Source: Sesamum alatum
Taxonomy: Eukaryota > Streptophyta > Magnoliopsida > Lamiales > Pedaliaceae
Direction: 5' to 3'
DNA: 64,000 nt
Assembly: GCA_034509735.1 (NCBI GenBank)
Contig: JACGWO010000005.1
Coordinates: 15,055,264-15,119,263 of the forward strand
Of this stretch, positions 33,244 to 43,799 are shown one piece after another. How positions within the stretch are numbered: the first letter of the stretch is position 1; the number at the start of each line of letters is the position of its first letter. A model generated the notes under the pieces. That model worked only from the letters and a program-made list of their open reading frames with translations, searched no databases and was not told the origin of the DNA. Position numbers and translations under genes: made by a program.

Positions 33244-33508
33244 CACAAAGCCAATTACCCATGTTGCTCAGAGCCTTCTGAGCATGAGCAATCTACGATA
33301 CCGGCTCGGTCTCGTGGGTCTACTATATTTGTCTGCCGAAGTGACACGGTCCAACCGTGTCAATGCTTCCTACCATTGCGTCCTGCAAATGGTGATTGTC
33401 TAAGAATTTTTCGTGGATCTGTGATGAGATCTCGAGCCCAAAAGCTTTTTTCAAAGCCTAGTTGTTGGCCTCCAAGGCAACTACTGGCTCGGTTGTGCTA
33501 GGCACCAC
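33244..33508 (-). pseudogene. RNase H C-terminal remnant, element F
   Basis: Aligns with the last ~90 codons of RNase H of D (15852-16120) but with substitutions and gaps and no usable frame. It stops within the VVPS...(E)P region and is joined at about 33508 to integrase sequence, so the rest of RNase H and all of RT are missing. Confidence 0.75.
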
Positions 33509-34440
33509 ATCCATCAAGAACTTTATAGGATGCAGGCTTTTGCCAAACCATAACCTATATGGCAACTAGATCATGATTATTAGAAAATGCCATGTTTCTC
33601 AACCTGGCAACTTTCAAGCCCATGTCTAGAAGGTTTAAGGTAATCCAGTGAAACCCCGATCGAACCAAGTCTAACAAGGTTCGATTTCTCCCTTATCAGA
33701 GACCGTTCAACCATGGTCCTTACAGGAAGAATTCCACTGAGTGAGAATTCCATTCTCATCTGGATATTCAAGAACTCGTACTAAATACACGCCCCTTCGA
33801 TCTAATCGAGAGGTTTAATTTTGCAATCAACTTGGTTCACCACTCCAAGTCTAATTCCCCGAACCTATCCAAGGTCCTTAGACTTGTGAACCCTCTTCTG
33901 GTGCTGTGTACTCAGTAACCTACGAATGTCTAAATGGATCCAATCCGATAGACTTTTGGCAAGACCACTTTGTCCAACAAAGAAGCCTTACAGTCTTTCC
34001 ATCTCAGAGAGGACTTGTAAGCTAGTCGACTCAAATTGTCTATCGCTAGACTCTTTGAATCTTCCAACTTCCTCGTCCTTAACTAAAGGAAAAACCATCC
34101 TAGCTTATGGATGCCAAATTCGTAAGTTTATCTTGATTATCCATTTTAATCATTTGATTTGAGAACTCATAATCCAATTATGGGATAATGTTTAAGGATA
34201 ATTATGTATCCCACCTAGCAGAGAAGAATAGTCATTCTTTGTCAAATAAAGTAATTTTATTGATCAAACGTATGTAATTAAAATCTGTCCAACAGTATAT
34301 AAAAACATACTTCAATCATGCTAGGTTACATATTTCCTTTCAAACTCTATCCTAACATGACCACTGCTATGCTATGCCTAACTAGTCCCTAGTCTTTGCA
34401 GCAATGGCCCTGCCATCGCTAAGCCTTAGGACCTGTCTAG
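33509..34440 (-). pseudogene. integrase and protease remnant, element F
   Basis: Starts at the YLK...KPASY region (TTTATAGGATGCAGG), runs through ERRNR-type coding at 33670-33700 and the core. It carries the same AGACTTGT|GAACCC deletion (33897/33898) as E, and continues to the zinc region, GAG-pre-integrase and protease (about 34310-34440). No long frame survives. Confidence 0.78.
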
Positions 34441-35369
34441 GCTTTCTACTCATAACCATCTGTAAATCATTTGCAGATTATGATTAACTGGTATCCAATA
34501 CCAAAGAGTAGAACAATAATCATGTTGGTACTCAATTCAAATGTACCTTCATTGGAGAGGAGCTTGGGACACTCCCTCTTCCAATGTCCCTTTTTGCGGC
34601 AGTTAATGCACACATCATTTGGAATCTATGACTTTGACTGCCGAACCCTCTTCCTCTTTCCTTTACCTCCGCCAAGCGGTGTAACAGGATCACTCGAAGT
34701 GCTAGCAGCGGCTGATGTTGTCTTAGCTTTCTTCCTCTTCCAGCGTCCGACACCCTTGCCTTTCGCTTCTGGGGTCAAAGACTCTCCCACTAGTACCGCC
34801 GGCGCAGATTTTTCAATCATTGCCTCGTACCGGACCAACATATTTATCAAGTCGACAATAAATTGGTTGAAGGAGGTCGAAAGAGACTGAAGGATCACAT
34901 CAATGTACGTCTCTTTTTCAAGATTAGCTTGGAGGTCTTTGAGCATTTCCACAAGGGATAGCATCATCACTCCATGCTCTCGTACAGACGACCCTTTTGT
35001 CATCTTAGCTCCGAAGAATGCCTTCGTTGCAGCGTATCTAACTTGCTGGTCCGAGACCGCATAGATATCTTGCAAATAAAGCATAATTGAGCCAACATCA
35101 TCTAGCCTATCGTACTGCTACTGGATCTCGTTAGTCATCGAGGGCAGTACGATGCTGCGGACCTACCGATGGTCAACATGCATATTCTCGAACGCTAAGC
35201 GTTCTTGAGACATTAACCCATCCGGCAAGGCCTGAGGAAGATCCTTATTCAGAATGTAAGTCTGGTTCTCGAAATCTAAGACAATCTTAAGATTTCACAG
35301 CCAGTCGTTGTAGTTTGTTCCATTAAAAATATTAGCCTCTAGTATTGGCGTTAGTGGATTTTTGGACAT
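34441..35369 (-). pseudogene. gag, element F
   Basis: The start ATG is at 35369 (MSKNP). The N-terminal part is frame-broken. The open stretch 35084-34626 (152 codons) covers the middle of gag and the basic region but lacks about 36-40 bp (near 34860) present in B, D and E. In the frame 34753-34532 the zinc-knuckle region reads CALTAAKRDIGRGS, out of register. No intact RNA-binding knuckle remains. Confidence 0.8.
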
Positions 35370-35478
35370 ATACATTCAAAATGTAAATAGAAAAAACATT
35401 AAGTAGATTATAGTAATATTATGTTCAAGTTAAGACTTGGTCTTTAGTCATTAACCCCTCCCACTATTTTTGCGAAAG

Positions 35479-35497
35479 CCCATCACTCTCAAATGAG
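35479..35497 (-). promoter_or_regulatory. leader hairpin near gag start (F)
   Basis: RNA arms CUCAU/AUGGG (one U-G) around the loop UUGAGAGUG; pairs 1, 2 and 5 differ from B with pairing kept. Confidence 0.6.
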
Positions 35498-35738
35498 GTT
35501 TCGGAAAACCATTTCCTAGTGGGCTTCAGGTCCACAAACGCAATTCTCCATGCCCCGCTTTTACGATTCACACGGAAAAAAAGCTTTGTGGGAGGTAACC
35601 TATACCATTCTCATCCAATGAGATCCCCAAGTTATTTTGCCTCACCTCTTCACATGATCCCGAGGACTCCAAGCGAATCATATTACTCAGCGTTAGGCCC
35701 GACCCATCAACCAAATGAATATCTCAACTATCGCCCCC

Positions 35739-35833
35739 CACGACTCGTGAGACAGGGAAATAGGAGCATATTCCTTTGTTCATAACAATAGCGCAACTTT
35801 CTTCCATTCCAAACGTGCCACGACTCATGAGAC
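35739..35833 (-). repeat. paired palindromes in leader (F)
   Basis: CACGACTCGTGAGAC at 35739-35753 and CACGACTCATGAGAC at 35819-35833. Confidence 0.72.
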
Positions 35834-36135
35834 CACGAATGGGTGAAAGTAGCTTCCTCACTACATTGCTATGGACGGAAGGCTTGGATTTAAATCAAAC
35901 CATTTGACTTTTTAATCCATTAATGGGCCTAATATTTACTTGGACCATCCAAGTGAGAGTTAAGTTTATTAGTGACCGAGACCTCATCATTAAGAAAGTT
36001 TTGCATGCTCCAGTTTTAACATTGAATATAAAGGATGCATTCAAAACACATCCTACATCAAATATTAAAACATACCCCACATGCAAAATAAGCCTAGCAC
36101 GCCCCTGTTCGATGATCACAAGCCCAATCTTATGT

Positions 36136-36159
36136 GATCCACTGAGCCCGCAGTGGATC
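36136..36159 (-). promoter_or_regulatory. conserved 9-bp leader hairpin (F), perfect
   Basis: RNA arms GAUCCACUG and CAGUGGAUC, all Watson-Crick, loop CGGGCU. Confidence 0.78.
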
Positions 36160-36894
36160 TGTGGTCAATCTAGGGTGGCCTACACTATTACAAAATTATA
36201 ACCCATTATCATTCTAATGGGCCTTGTAACGCCTCTTCATTCTTTTGGACTCTCCATTGTGGGCTCCGTCCAACGGGCCTCTTCTTGGGCCCCCATCACC
36301 ATGGAAATGCTTCCTTACAATTTATTACCAAAAAAAATTCCTCACCAACCTAACTACACTCATTATAACTTAAATAAGAAACCCCAATCAGAAGTTGGGG
36401 GGAGTACAAAAGGAGGAAGAAAGCAAGCCTTATTATTTAAAGGCTAAAAACGAGAGAGAGAAAGAGAATAATAAAACAAAGAGGCACGCAAGCCTCACCC
36501 AACAAAAATTAAACCATACATAAGGGCCATGGGCTTTGTGATCATCCCCATTGTTTATCCAATAAACATTTAATACACATTTATATCAAATATAAATATG
36601 CCCAACAAATAAATACATCCAATGCATTTATAAAAATGATATCCAATATCATAAACAACAACACAATTATATGCAGAAATATATATATTAATAATGCAAT
36701 TAAAAATAGATATCATGTATCATACATCCAATGTACCAAAAAAAAATATTTTTTTTTTGTTTGGAAACCATTTCCAAATTAATCTAAGGCACAATTAAAT
36801 TTTAGAAAAATCCAATTTAACTAAAATTAAAATTAGCCATAAATAATCATTTCAGAAAATGTGGAAAATTCAATATTCCGGGTTAAAATAGCAA

Positions 36895-37080
36895 AAACGG
36901 CCTAGCCGTTCGAAACCGGCCGGCCGGCAGCACTGCCGGCTACGCGCGCGCGCGCACAGGCCCCCTTGCCTGCGCGCCCCGCGCGCAGCGCCAGCACGCG
37001 CACGGCGCGCGCGCCCTGCAGCACTGTGCGGGCGCGGGCGCGCTGGCACTTGCGGCCGGCAGCTGCTGCCGGCTGCACTG
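36895..37080. other. GC-rich island in leader (F)
   Basis: GC- and CpG-rich block (GGCCGGCCGGC, GCGCGCGCGCG, then ...GGCAGCTGCTGCCGGC) ending ~250 bp from the PBS and followed by a T-rich tract. Confidence 0.75.
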
Positions 37081-37330
37081 TTTTGAACCTAATTTTTATT
37101 TTTTTTTAAATATCTGCATTAAAACTAAAACTAAAACATGCATTTACAGAAAATCCAATTTTCAAAAAATGCATGGATATCCATAATTAAAAGCAAAATT
37201 ATCACATATTCTTCTAAACATATAACCATGCTTAAAACCGTAAAACATGCTTTCCAAAAGCAAATTAAACATGTTGAACATGCTCATCACATAAAAACAT
37301 GTCATTCCTAAAGCCACAACACCGAACCGG

Positions 37331-37342
37331 GCTCTGATACCA
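37331..37342 (-). other. primer-binding site, element F
   Basis: Minus strand TGGTATCAGAGC, one base from the LTR. Confidence 0.95.
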
Positions 37343-37343
37343 C

Positions 37344-39545
37344 TGAAAGAATCGGTACGGCCCGGGAACGCGGCGGAAGCGTAAAATAAAAGAAATTTAA
37401 AACGATTTCAAAGGGGTGTTCCCTTTGAATTCCCGGGCGTTCGGTGTATTCAAAAGCATAATAACATACATAAAAATATGTTTGAACATGTGGCTAGAGG
37501 AGGAAACAAAAAGGTACAATAATTTAAATAGAAACATACCATTTTCGTTTCACATGTACAACGGCAACAAGGTTTGATTCTCTTTTCGTTCCTTTTCCGT
37601 TCACCTTAGGATTCAAATTAGAACCCCTCTAATTTGTCCACACCACAGCAATGGAAGTAAATCTAGATCTACTGCTAGGTAGAAGCTAGATCAAGGAAGA
37701 AACGAAAAACGTATTACACTATTGATTAGTGTATACGTATTTCTCATGTTCTCATTTTTTAATCCAATTCAAAGAGAACTCAAAAGAAGGAGAAAAGGCT
37801 GGAAATTTTCGTGGTTTTTTGTGCTAGGGAGTGCAAGTTAGGAAGATGAAAAGTGTATACATGTGTTGTGTAGTTGTAGGTAGTTTCCAAAACCACCTAC
37901 ACACTAATGCACAACTTATGCTCAACCTCCAACCATGTTAGCCCAATATGTGGACCACCTAGCCATCATGGCAAGCCACATCATTGCTTACATGGAGCCA
38001 CATCATTGCTTACATGGAGGACTTTCAACTCCTCTTAAACTTGCATCAAACCTTTGAGCTTTGATTTCAAGTCATAGATCGGTTTTGACCGGTCTTGATT
38101 TAATCAAATTAAATCAAGTGATCCATGGGTTTTAAATTAATCCAATTAATTTTAAACCTTATTGAAATCCAAAAGTTCATTTAATCCAATTAAATAAACA
38201 TAAGCTCAAACACTAATCAAATGATCCAATCAATTAATTAAACGAAACCCAATAAATTAATCCAATTAATTTAAAGGTATTGAGCCCAAAATTAATTAAT
38301 CCAATTAATTAATTCTTGGTCCATCCATCCAATGGATTTTTCCAATAAATGATCCCATCATTTATATTCTCCTTGAATTAATTTAATCCAATTAAATTAA
38401 TTCACTTCTTCCAGAATTAATTCAAAATTAATTCCACTACTTCCATAGTGATTTGTGTGTGACTCTTTAGGTTCACCCTCAGCTAGACTTGGGCTTGTGT
38501 CCAACACAATTGATTAATTATATCCAACTTAATTAATTATTTCTGATTTACCATTAATCAGAAATGCCCGTTACGATGGGTGGCCGTCTAGCAACGGTCC
38601 ATGGCACTAGAGACTACGTGAATGTTGGCGTGAACATTTAGGCTCCGAATTCCATACAGGTACAGTCCTTTGTCAACCATCTCCCGACCTTAGTCTAGGG
38701 CATGGAATTGGGTGTCGGTTCCCATCTTGGACTAGGCAACTATGCTACAAACTCGAGACGCGTTTACTCTATTGATCGACCTAGGGAACCATTCCCTACT
38801 CGACCAATCACTACGGCCGTAGACTTAATGAGTCAAAATCATCTCAGAGCGCATAGAAGACATAGCTGTCAAATACTGACAGGGGACAGATTCTATCTTG
38901 GAATCCACCGTCCTCACTACATACTCCGACTGCCCTGGACAAGGCTTATAATGACCATATCAAAGACATGGTCACCTCTCGCCAAATCCAAGATACAACC
39001 TTCATATGCAAGCGACTGCCATGATTCCTCAAGTCCGAGGACTAATCCCGTACTATCGAAACCGAGAATTCCAGTCATACCGACCAAGCCTCCAAGGCGT
39101 CCATATGATGATTCTCGCGAGTCAGTTCAGTCAGTCGACTACATTGCCAACTAACCCACTAAAATTGCATAGACGACCCACGTCTGGCACCGATGAAACT
39201 CGGCACTCACCCAGTGAATGCAATACTTAGTGTAAGTCTCTATAGGACACTCGAGGCCCAGTCTCGAGGTCCTCGACTTGGAACGTTTCAGACCGACCCT
39301 CAAGGAGTTGGTTTCATAGCCGCCAACCTATGCACAGCTCAACTCAATGGGTTTTACCAATCGGTCTGTGGGCATTTGTTGTGACATTGAAACACCATTC
39401 AAATGTAAGTAGTAAGCACAACAAACACATTTTGCCAATGATGAATACTTACTTTATCCATCAGTATAATATTACTTTGATAAAGATCGACGAATAGTTC
39501 CCAGAACAACCAATTCAATTGACTTTCTGGTCACTTATTCTAACA
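37344..39545 (-). repeat. 5' LTR of element F (2202 bp)
   Basis: Near-identical partner of 31029-33229. The conserved LTR block is at about 38567-38604. Confidence 0.93.
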
Positions 39546-39550
39546 GTTTG
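39546..39550. repeat. right TSD of element F (GTTTG)
   Basis: Matches 31024-31028. Confidence 0.93.
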
Positions 39551-40327
39551 CTCTATTGATCGACATAGAAAACCATTCCTTATTCGACCCATCGTTGTAG
39601 CCACAGACTTAAAAGAGTTTAAACCGTCTCAGAGCGCATAGGAGAGTCGACTATCATATTTTGACATGTGACGGATCCTATCTCGGAATCCATCGTCCTC
39701 AATACATATTCCGACTGCACTGGATATGGCTTATAATGAACGCATCCCAGATACGAACATCTTTTGCCAGATCCTAGATACAGCCATCATATGCATGCAA
39801 CAACCATGATTCCTCAAGTTCTAGGACTAATCTCGTACTATCGGAGCCAGGAATTCAAGTCATACCGACCAAGCCTCCAAGGCTTCCATATGACGATTGT
39901 CGTGAGTCAGTTCAGTCAACTAGCACCCTTGTGAACTAACCCACTAATATTGCACAGACGTCCAACGTCTGTCCCCGATGAAACATGGCACTTATCCAAT
40001 GAATGCAATCCTTAGTGCAAGTCTCTATAGGACCCTTGATGCCCGGTCTTGAGGTCCTCGACTTGGAATATCTCAGACCAACCCTCTGAAGTTGGTTTCA
40101 TAGCTGCCATACAATGCACAACCCAACTATGTGGGTTATCCAATTGATCTGTGGGCATTTGTTGTGACGTTAAAATGCCGTTTAAAGTAATCAATAAGCA
40201 CAACAAACACATAGTACCAAGGATGAATACTTACTATATTCATCAACTCAATATTACTTTAATAAAGATTGTTAAATAGTACCTAAAACCGCCAATTGAA
40301 TTGGCTTTCTGGTCACTTATTCTAACA
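39546..40327 (-). repeat. 5' LTR of element E, second part
   Basis: Continues the E LTR from the F insertion point to TTCTAACA. It parallels F LTR sequence from about 32448 onward but is diverged. Confidence 0.87.
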
Positions 40328-40702
40328 CCCGGTCCGTTAAGTTTTGGCCTGAGAGGTGTATTAATTCCACTTTTGGAATAGGAAGAAGTTGGACTTCCTC
40401 CTTAAATAGGCATGGCCAAAAATACCACCTTGGAGGAGGCAAAAATCGGCCATGCTATGCTTGATGTCGTTGACTTGTCTCTTTTGGTAAGAGACAAATC
40501 GATTCAAATCAAAGAGACGGTAGGCTTGATTAAAGAATTAATGAGATTGATTAGGATGTATCTAGACATCCTTGGATGAACCTAGACATATTCCAATAAT
40601 CACATTAATTTTTTATATATATGAGTATATACAAAACATCATAGCAAGAGAATCATAATTCATCTTTTTCTAGAAAAAAGAAGAAAAAAAATCACACCCT
40701 CT
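40328..40702 (+). repeat. inverted B-type LTR fragment G
   Basis: Reverse complement of B-type LTR sequence corresponding to about 3140-3540, diverged. It is the target into which E inserted (left edge), and it is cut on the right by an inverted A-type LTR. It may be the displaced middle of the C 3' LTR (13351-13596): same family, same strand, later part of the LTR. Confidence 0.75.
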
Positions 40703-41078
40703 TGTTAGAATAGGTGACCATGTAGCCAATCTTGGCAGGCAAAATGTAACCTATGTCTAGACAATTTCAGGGATTTGATAAATTATTAATGAATAAAGAA
40801 GTGAAATTCATTTGGCATTACTTTGTTTGTGTTCACTTTATCTACATTACATATCTGTTCACTACGCAAACAAAGCCCACGGATAGAAAACGTATTGCGG
40901 GGACTGGGACTACGCTTGGAGGTAGGTCCATGAAATCAGTCCTGCCGAATCAGTCCGGAAATCTCCAAGTCAAGGAATCTCGAAAATGGGTACCGAGATT
41001 CCCCTTGAGACTTGCACTAAGCATCTGCTGTCGTATTTCATCGACGGGTAATGAAGGTCGTCTAAGCAGTGTTAGTGG
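40703..41078 (+). repeat. inverted A-type LTR fragment (A-inv)
   Basis: Begins TGTTAGAATAGGTGACCATG on the plus strand with no PPT in front, so it is the start of a 5' or solo LTR of a plus-strand A-type element inserted in G. It ends within the GCAGTGTTAGTGG segment, where the LTR of H starts. Confidence 0.85.
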
Positions 41079-43292
41079 TGTAGGACAAGCGGATCCGCCC
41101 GGGAGCGCGAGCAAAAGCGAGAAAGCGACAAAGGGTGTGTAAATTTAAATCTAATTTAAATAAAAGAATTCCAAGGGGTGTAGCCTTGGGTGCTCAACCG
41201 GTTGTTCGATGTAGGATGTGTAAATATTGGAAACGTATATTTAAACACAAAGGGCATAGATAAATATTAAATCAACCAAAGTGTAATAAAACCGTTACCT
41301 TTCGATTGTTTAACGTATGCTCCCGGCTACTTGCGCTGTTCCTTCTCCGGAATGCTTATGAAATCCAAACGTATGGATTCTCCAGAGGTGATCCACACCA
41401 CACCGGAAGAAACGCACGTTCTCCTTGCTTGAAGAAAACGGGTTTAATGAAGGAATCGGTTTAAGAGAAGAACACTATGAATTAGTGTACTCTTAAACCT
41501 AGTTTATTCTTCTTCTTGATTCAAAATAAGTGAAGAACACTAGTAGAGAGGGGGAGTGAACCGAGAGTTGAGAGGGAGAGGAGTGGTCAATTTTTTTTCT
41601 TCCTTTTCCTAGAAAAATATTAATAATGAATCACTTATGCTTGGTGTTGTATATTCTCATATATATACATAATTAATGTGATTATTGGAATGTGTCTAGG
41701 TTTATCCAAGGATGTCTAGATTCATTCCAATCAATCACCATCAATTCTTCAATCAAGCCTACCAAAATTTATGGTATGATCAAATCATACCAAAAGGGAA
41801 GAACTTGATTGGAGTTGATTTGTCTCTTTCCAAAAGAGACAAGTCAACATACCACCTAGCATGAAACATGACTGATTTTTCTTCCTCCAATGGAGCATTT
41901 CAGCCATGTCCACTTAAGGGAAGAATTCCAACTTCTTCCTATTTCAAAATAGGAATTATTTCTCCTCTCAGGTCAAATTTAACGGACCAGGTTTTATGCG
42001 TAATCCAATTACGACGAACCCAACATTAACTCCAATTTAATGTCCATTTTAATTATTCCCATTTATCTTTTAATCCAATTAAAAGATCCAACGTCTCAAC
42101 GTCTCATATTTAATCGAAAATCCAATTTACCGATTAAACGAAGGCCCGATACAATATCGACCCGTCCATCCAATGGACTTTCCCTTAAGTAATCCAATTA
42201 CTTATTTATCCTTCGAGATTAAGTCCAAGTCATTCTCTGAACCTCCTCGGTGATTTGCGTGTGACCCTTTAGGTTCACCCTCAGCTAGACTTGGGCCCGT
42301 GTCCCATAAGTGCCCGTTAGCATGGGCGGCCGTCTAGCAACGGTCCATGGCACTAGAGACTAGGTGAATTGGCGTGACCATTTAGGCATTGATTCTGTAT
42401 GGGTACGATCCTTCCTTCTACCGTCTCCCGGCCTTAATCTAGGGTATGGAATTGGGCTTCGGTTCCCATCCTTGTCTAGGCATCTATGCTTAATACTCGG
42501 ACCACGTATGCTTCATTGCATTGACACAGGAAACCATTCCCTGTTTGACCAACCACTGTGGCCACAGCTTCAAACAGCATAAATGTTTCTCCGAGTGCAT
42601 AGGAGATACCTCTGTCACATACTGACAGGGGACGGATCCTCTTCTTGGAATCCACCGTCCTCGCTACATATTCCGACTACACTGGACAACGCTTATGATA
42701 ATCATCTTACAGAATGATCACCTCTCGCCAGATCCAAGATACAGCTGTCATGTGCACGCGACTGCCATGATCCCTCAAGTTTGGGGATTACTCCCGTACT
42801 ATCGGAACCGGGAAAACCAATCATACCGGCCAAGCCTCCAAGGCTTCCATATGATGATCCCCGTGAGTCAGTCCAGTCGGCTCGACCCCAGTCGACCAAC
42901 CCATCAAGATCGTGTAGGCATCCCACGCTTGTCGCCGATGAAACACGACACTCATCCAATGAACACGACTCTTGACGCAAGTCTCAATAGGACTCTCGAT
43001 GCCCTATCTCGAGGTCCTCGACTTGGAACGTTTCAGACCCAACTCTTAATTAGTTAGTTTCATGACCACCATCCAATGCGTGGCCCAACTGCACGAGTTG
43101 TTATCCATGGTATGTGGGCTTTGTTGCAAGTTAAACACCATTTTAACAAATGTGAAATGAGCGCAACAAAGTAAGTACTAGAAATGACGAATACTCATTT
43201 TATTCATCACATAATAATATTACATTTACATCGAGTTGTATAATAGGTACAAATCACCAAATCTATTGGCTTTCTGGTCACCTATTCTAATA
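41079..43292 (-). repeat. 3' LTR of element H (B-type, 2214 bp)
   Basis: Plus-strand TGTAGGACAAGCGG...TTCTAATA. The terminal dinucleotide is TA instead of CA (C-to-T). It is followed by a PPT and RNase H sequence. The expected left target duplication is AGTGG (41074-41078). Diverged from the B LTRs. Confidence 0.87.
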
Positions 43293-43799
43293 ATCTCTCA
43301 CTTGACCTAAAGCCAATCACCCATTGACCTCCAACCTCTTATCCAGATGGTGAGTATGGGTAACTTGCGACATGGGCTTAACAAGTGGATCTGCTATATT
43401 TTCTGCAGAGCTGATTCGGTCCAACCGAATGTCACTCCTGCTATCCATCTCTCTAAGCAGATGGCAGGGTCCAAGAATATGGTTGGATCGTGATGAGATC
43501 TAGGTTCCTTTGCTAGCACTATCGCCCCGTTGTTATCATAAAAGATAATTACAGGCTTAGCAATGCTAGGTACTACATCCAACCTTTGGATATAGCTCAT
43601 CAACCAAACCACTCATTAGCAGCTTCTGAAGCTGCTATGTATTCAGACTCAGTGGTGGAGTCCGCCGTGGTAGCCTGCTTGGAACTCTTCCAAGCAACCA
43701 CGCCACCATTTAGTCTGAACACATAACCAGATTGAGACTTGGCATCATCGTCATCTGACTGGAAGCTAGCGTCGCTGTAGCCTTTCAGTTGAAGAACAA
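43293..43799 (-). pseudogene. PPT and RNase H fragment, element H
   Basis: PPT (GGTCAAGTGAGAGAT on the minus strand, one change) then RNase H: FYDNNGAIVLAKEPRSHH (43612-43394), and EYIAASEA, GYVFRLNGGVVAWKSS and GYSDASFQSDDDDAKS (43839-43600). All three catalytic motifs are readable but a frameshift near 43605 separates them. The sequence stops at LKGYSDASF and is joined to another B-type LTR. RT, integrase, gag and PBS are all missing. Confidence 0.85.

Larger units (their letters stand above)
35370..37330 (-). other. untranslated leader of element F
   Basis: 1.96 kb without a gene. It has the full set of conserved leader blocks in good condition although the coding region is ruined: hairpins near gag (35479-35497 and the adjacent GGAAA/TTTCC), paired palindromes, a perfect 9-bp hairpin and a GC island. 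Confidence 0.72.
31029..39545 (-). mobile_element. Copia element F, complete recent insertion lacking RT (8.5 kb)
   Basis: Both LTRs (31029-33229 and 37344-39545), PPT, PBS and a perfect GTTTG duplication are present, inserted in the 5' LTR of E. Internally only the C-terminal RNase H, a deleted integrase and a broken gag remain; RT is absent. The two LTRs differ at roughly 35-40 positions in 2.2 kb by my reading (about 1.7%). A dead element with young LTRs implies that proteins of another copy mobilised it. Confidence 0.9.
23862..40327 (-). mobile_element. Copia element E, decayed and interrupted
   Basis: Pieces: integrase 23862-23901 and 25889-26600, protease and gag to 27736, leader 27737-29568, PBS, 5' LTR 29582-31028 plus 39546-40327. 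It is interrupted by the solo LTR (23902-25888) and by F (31029-39545), and truncated on the left by insertion of D. RT, RNase H and the 3' LTR of E are absent. The right flank (CCCGG, 40328-40332) is an inverted B-type LTR. The integrase shares an inactivating deletion with F. Confidence 0.82.
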
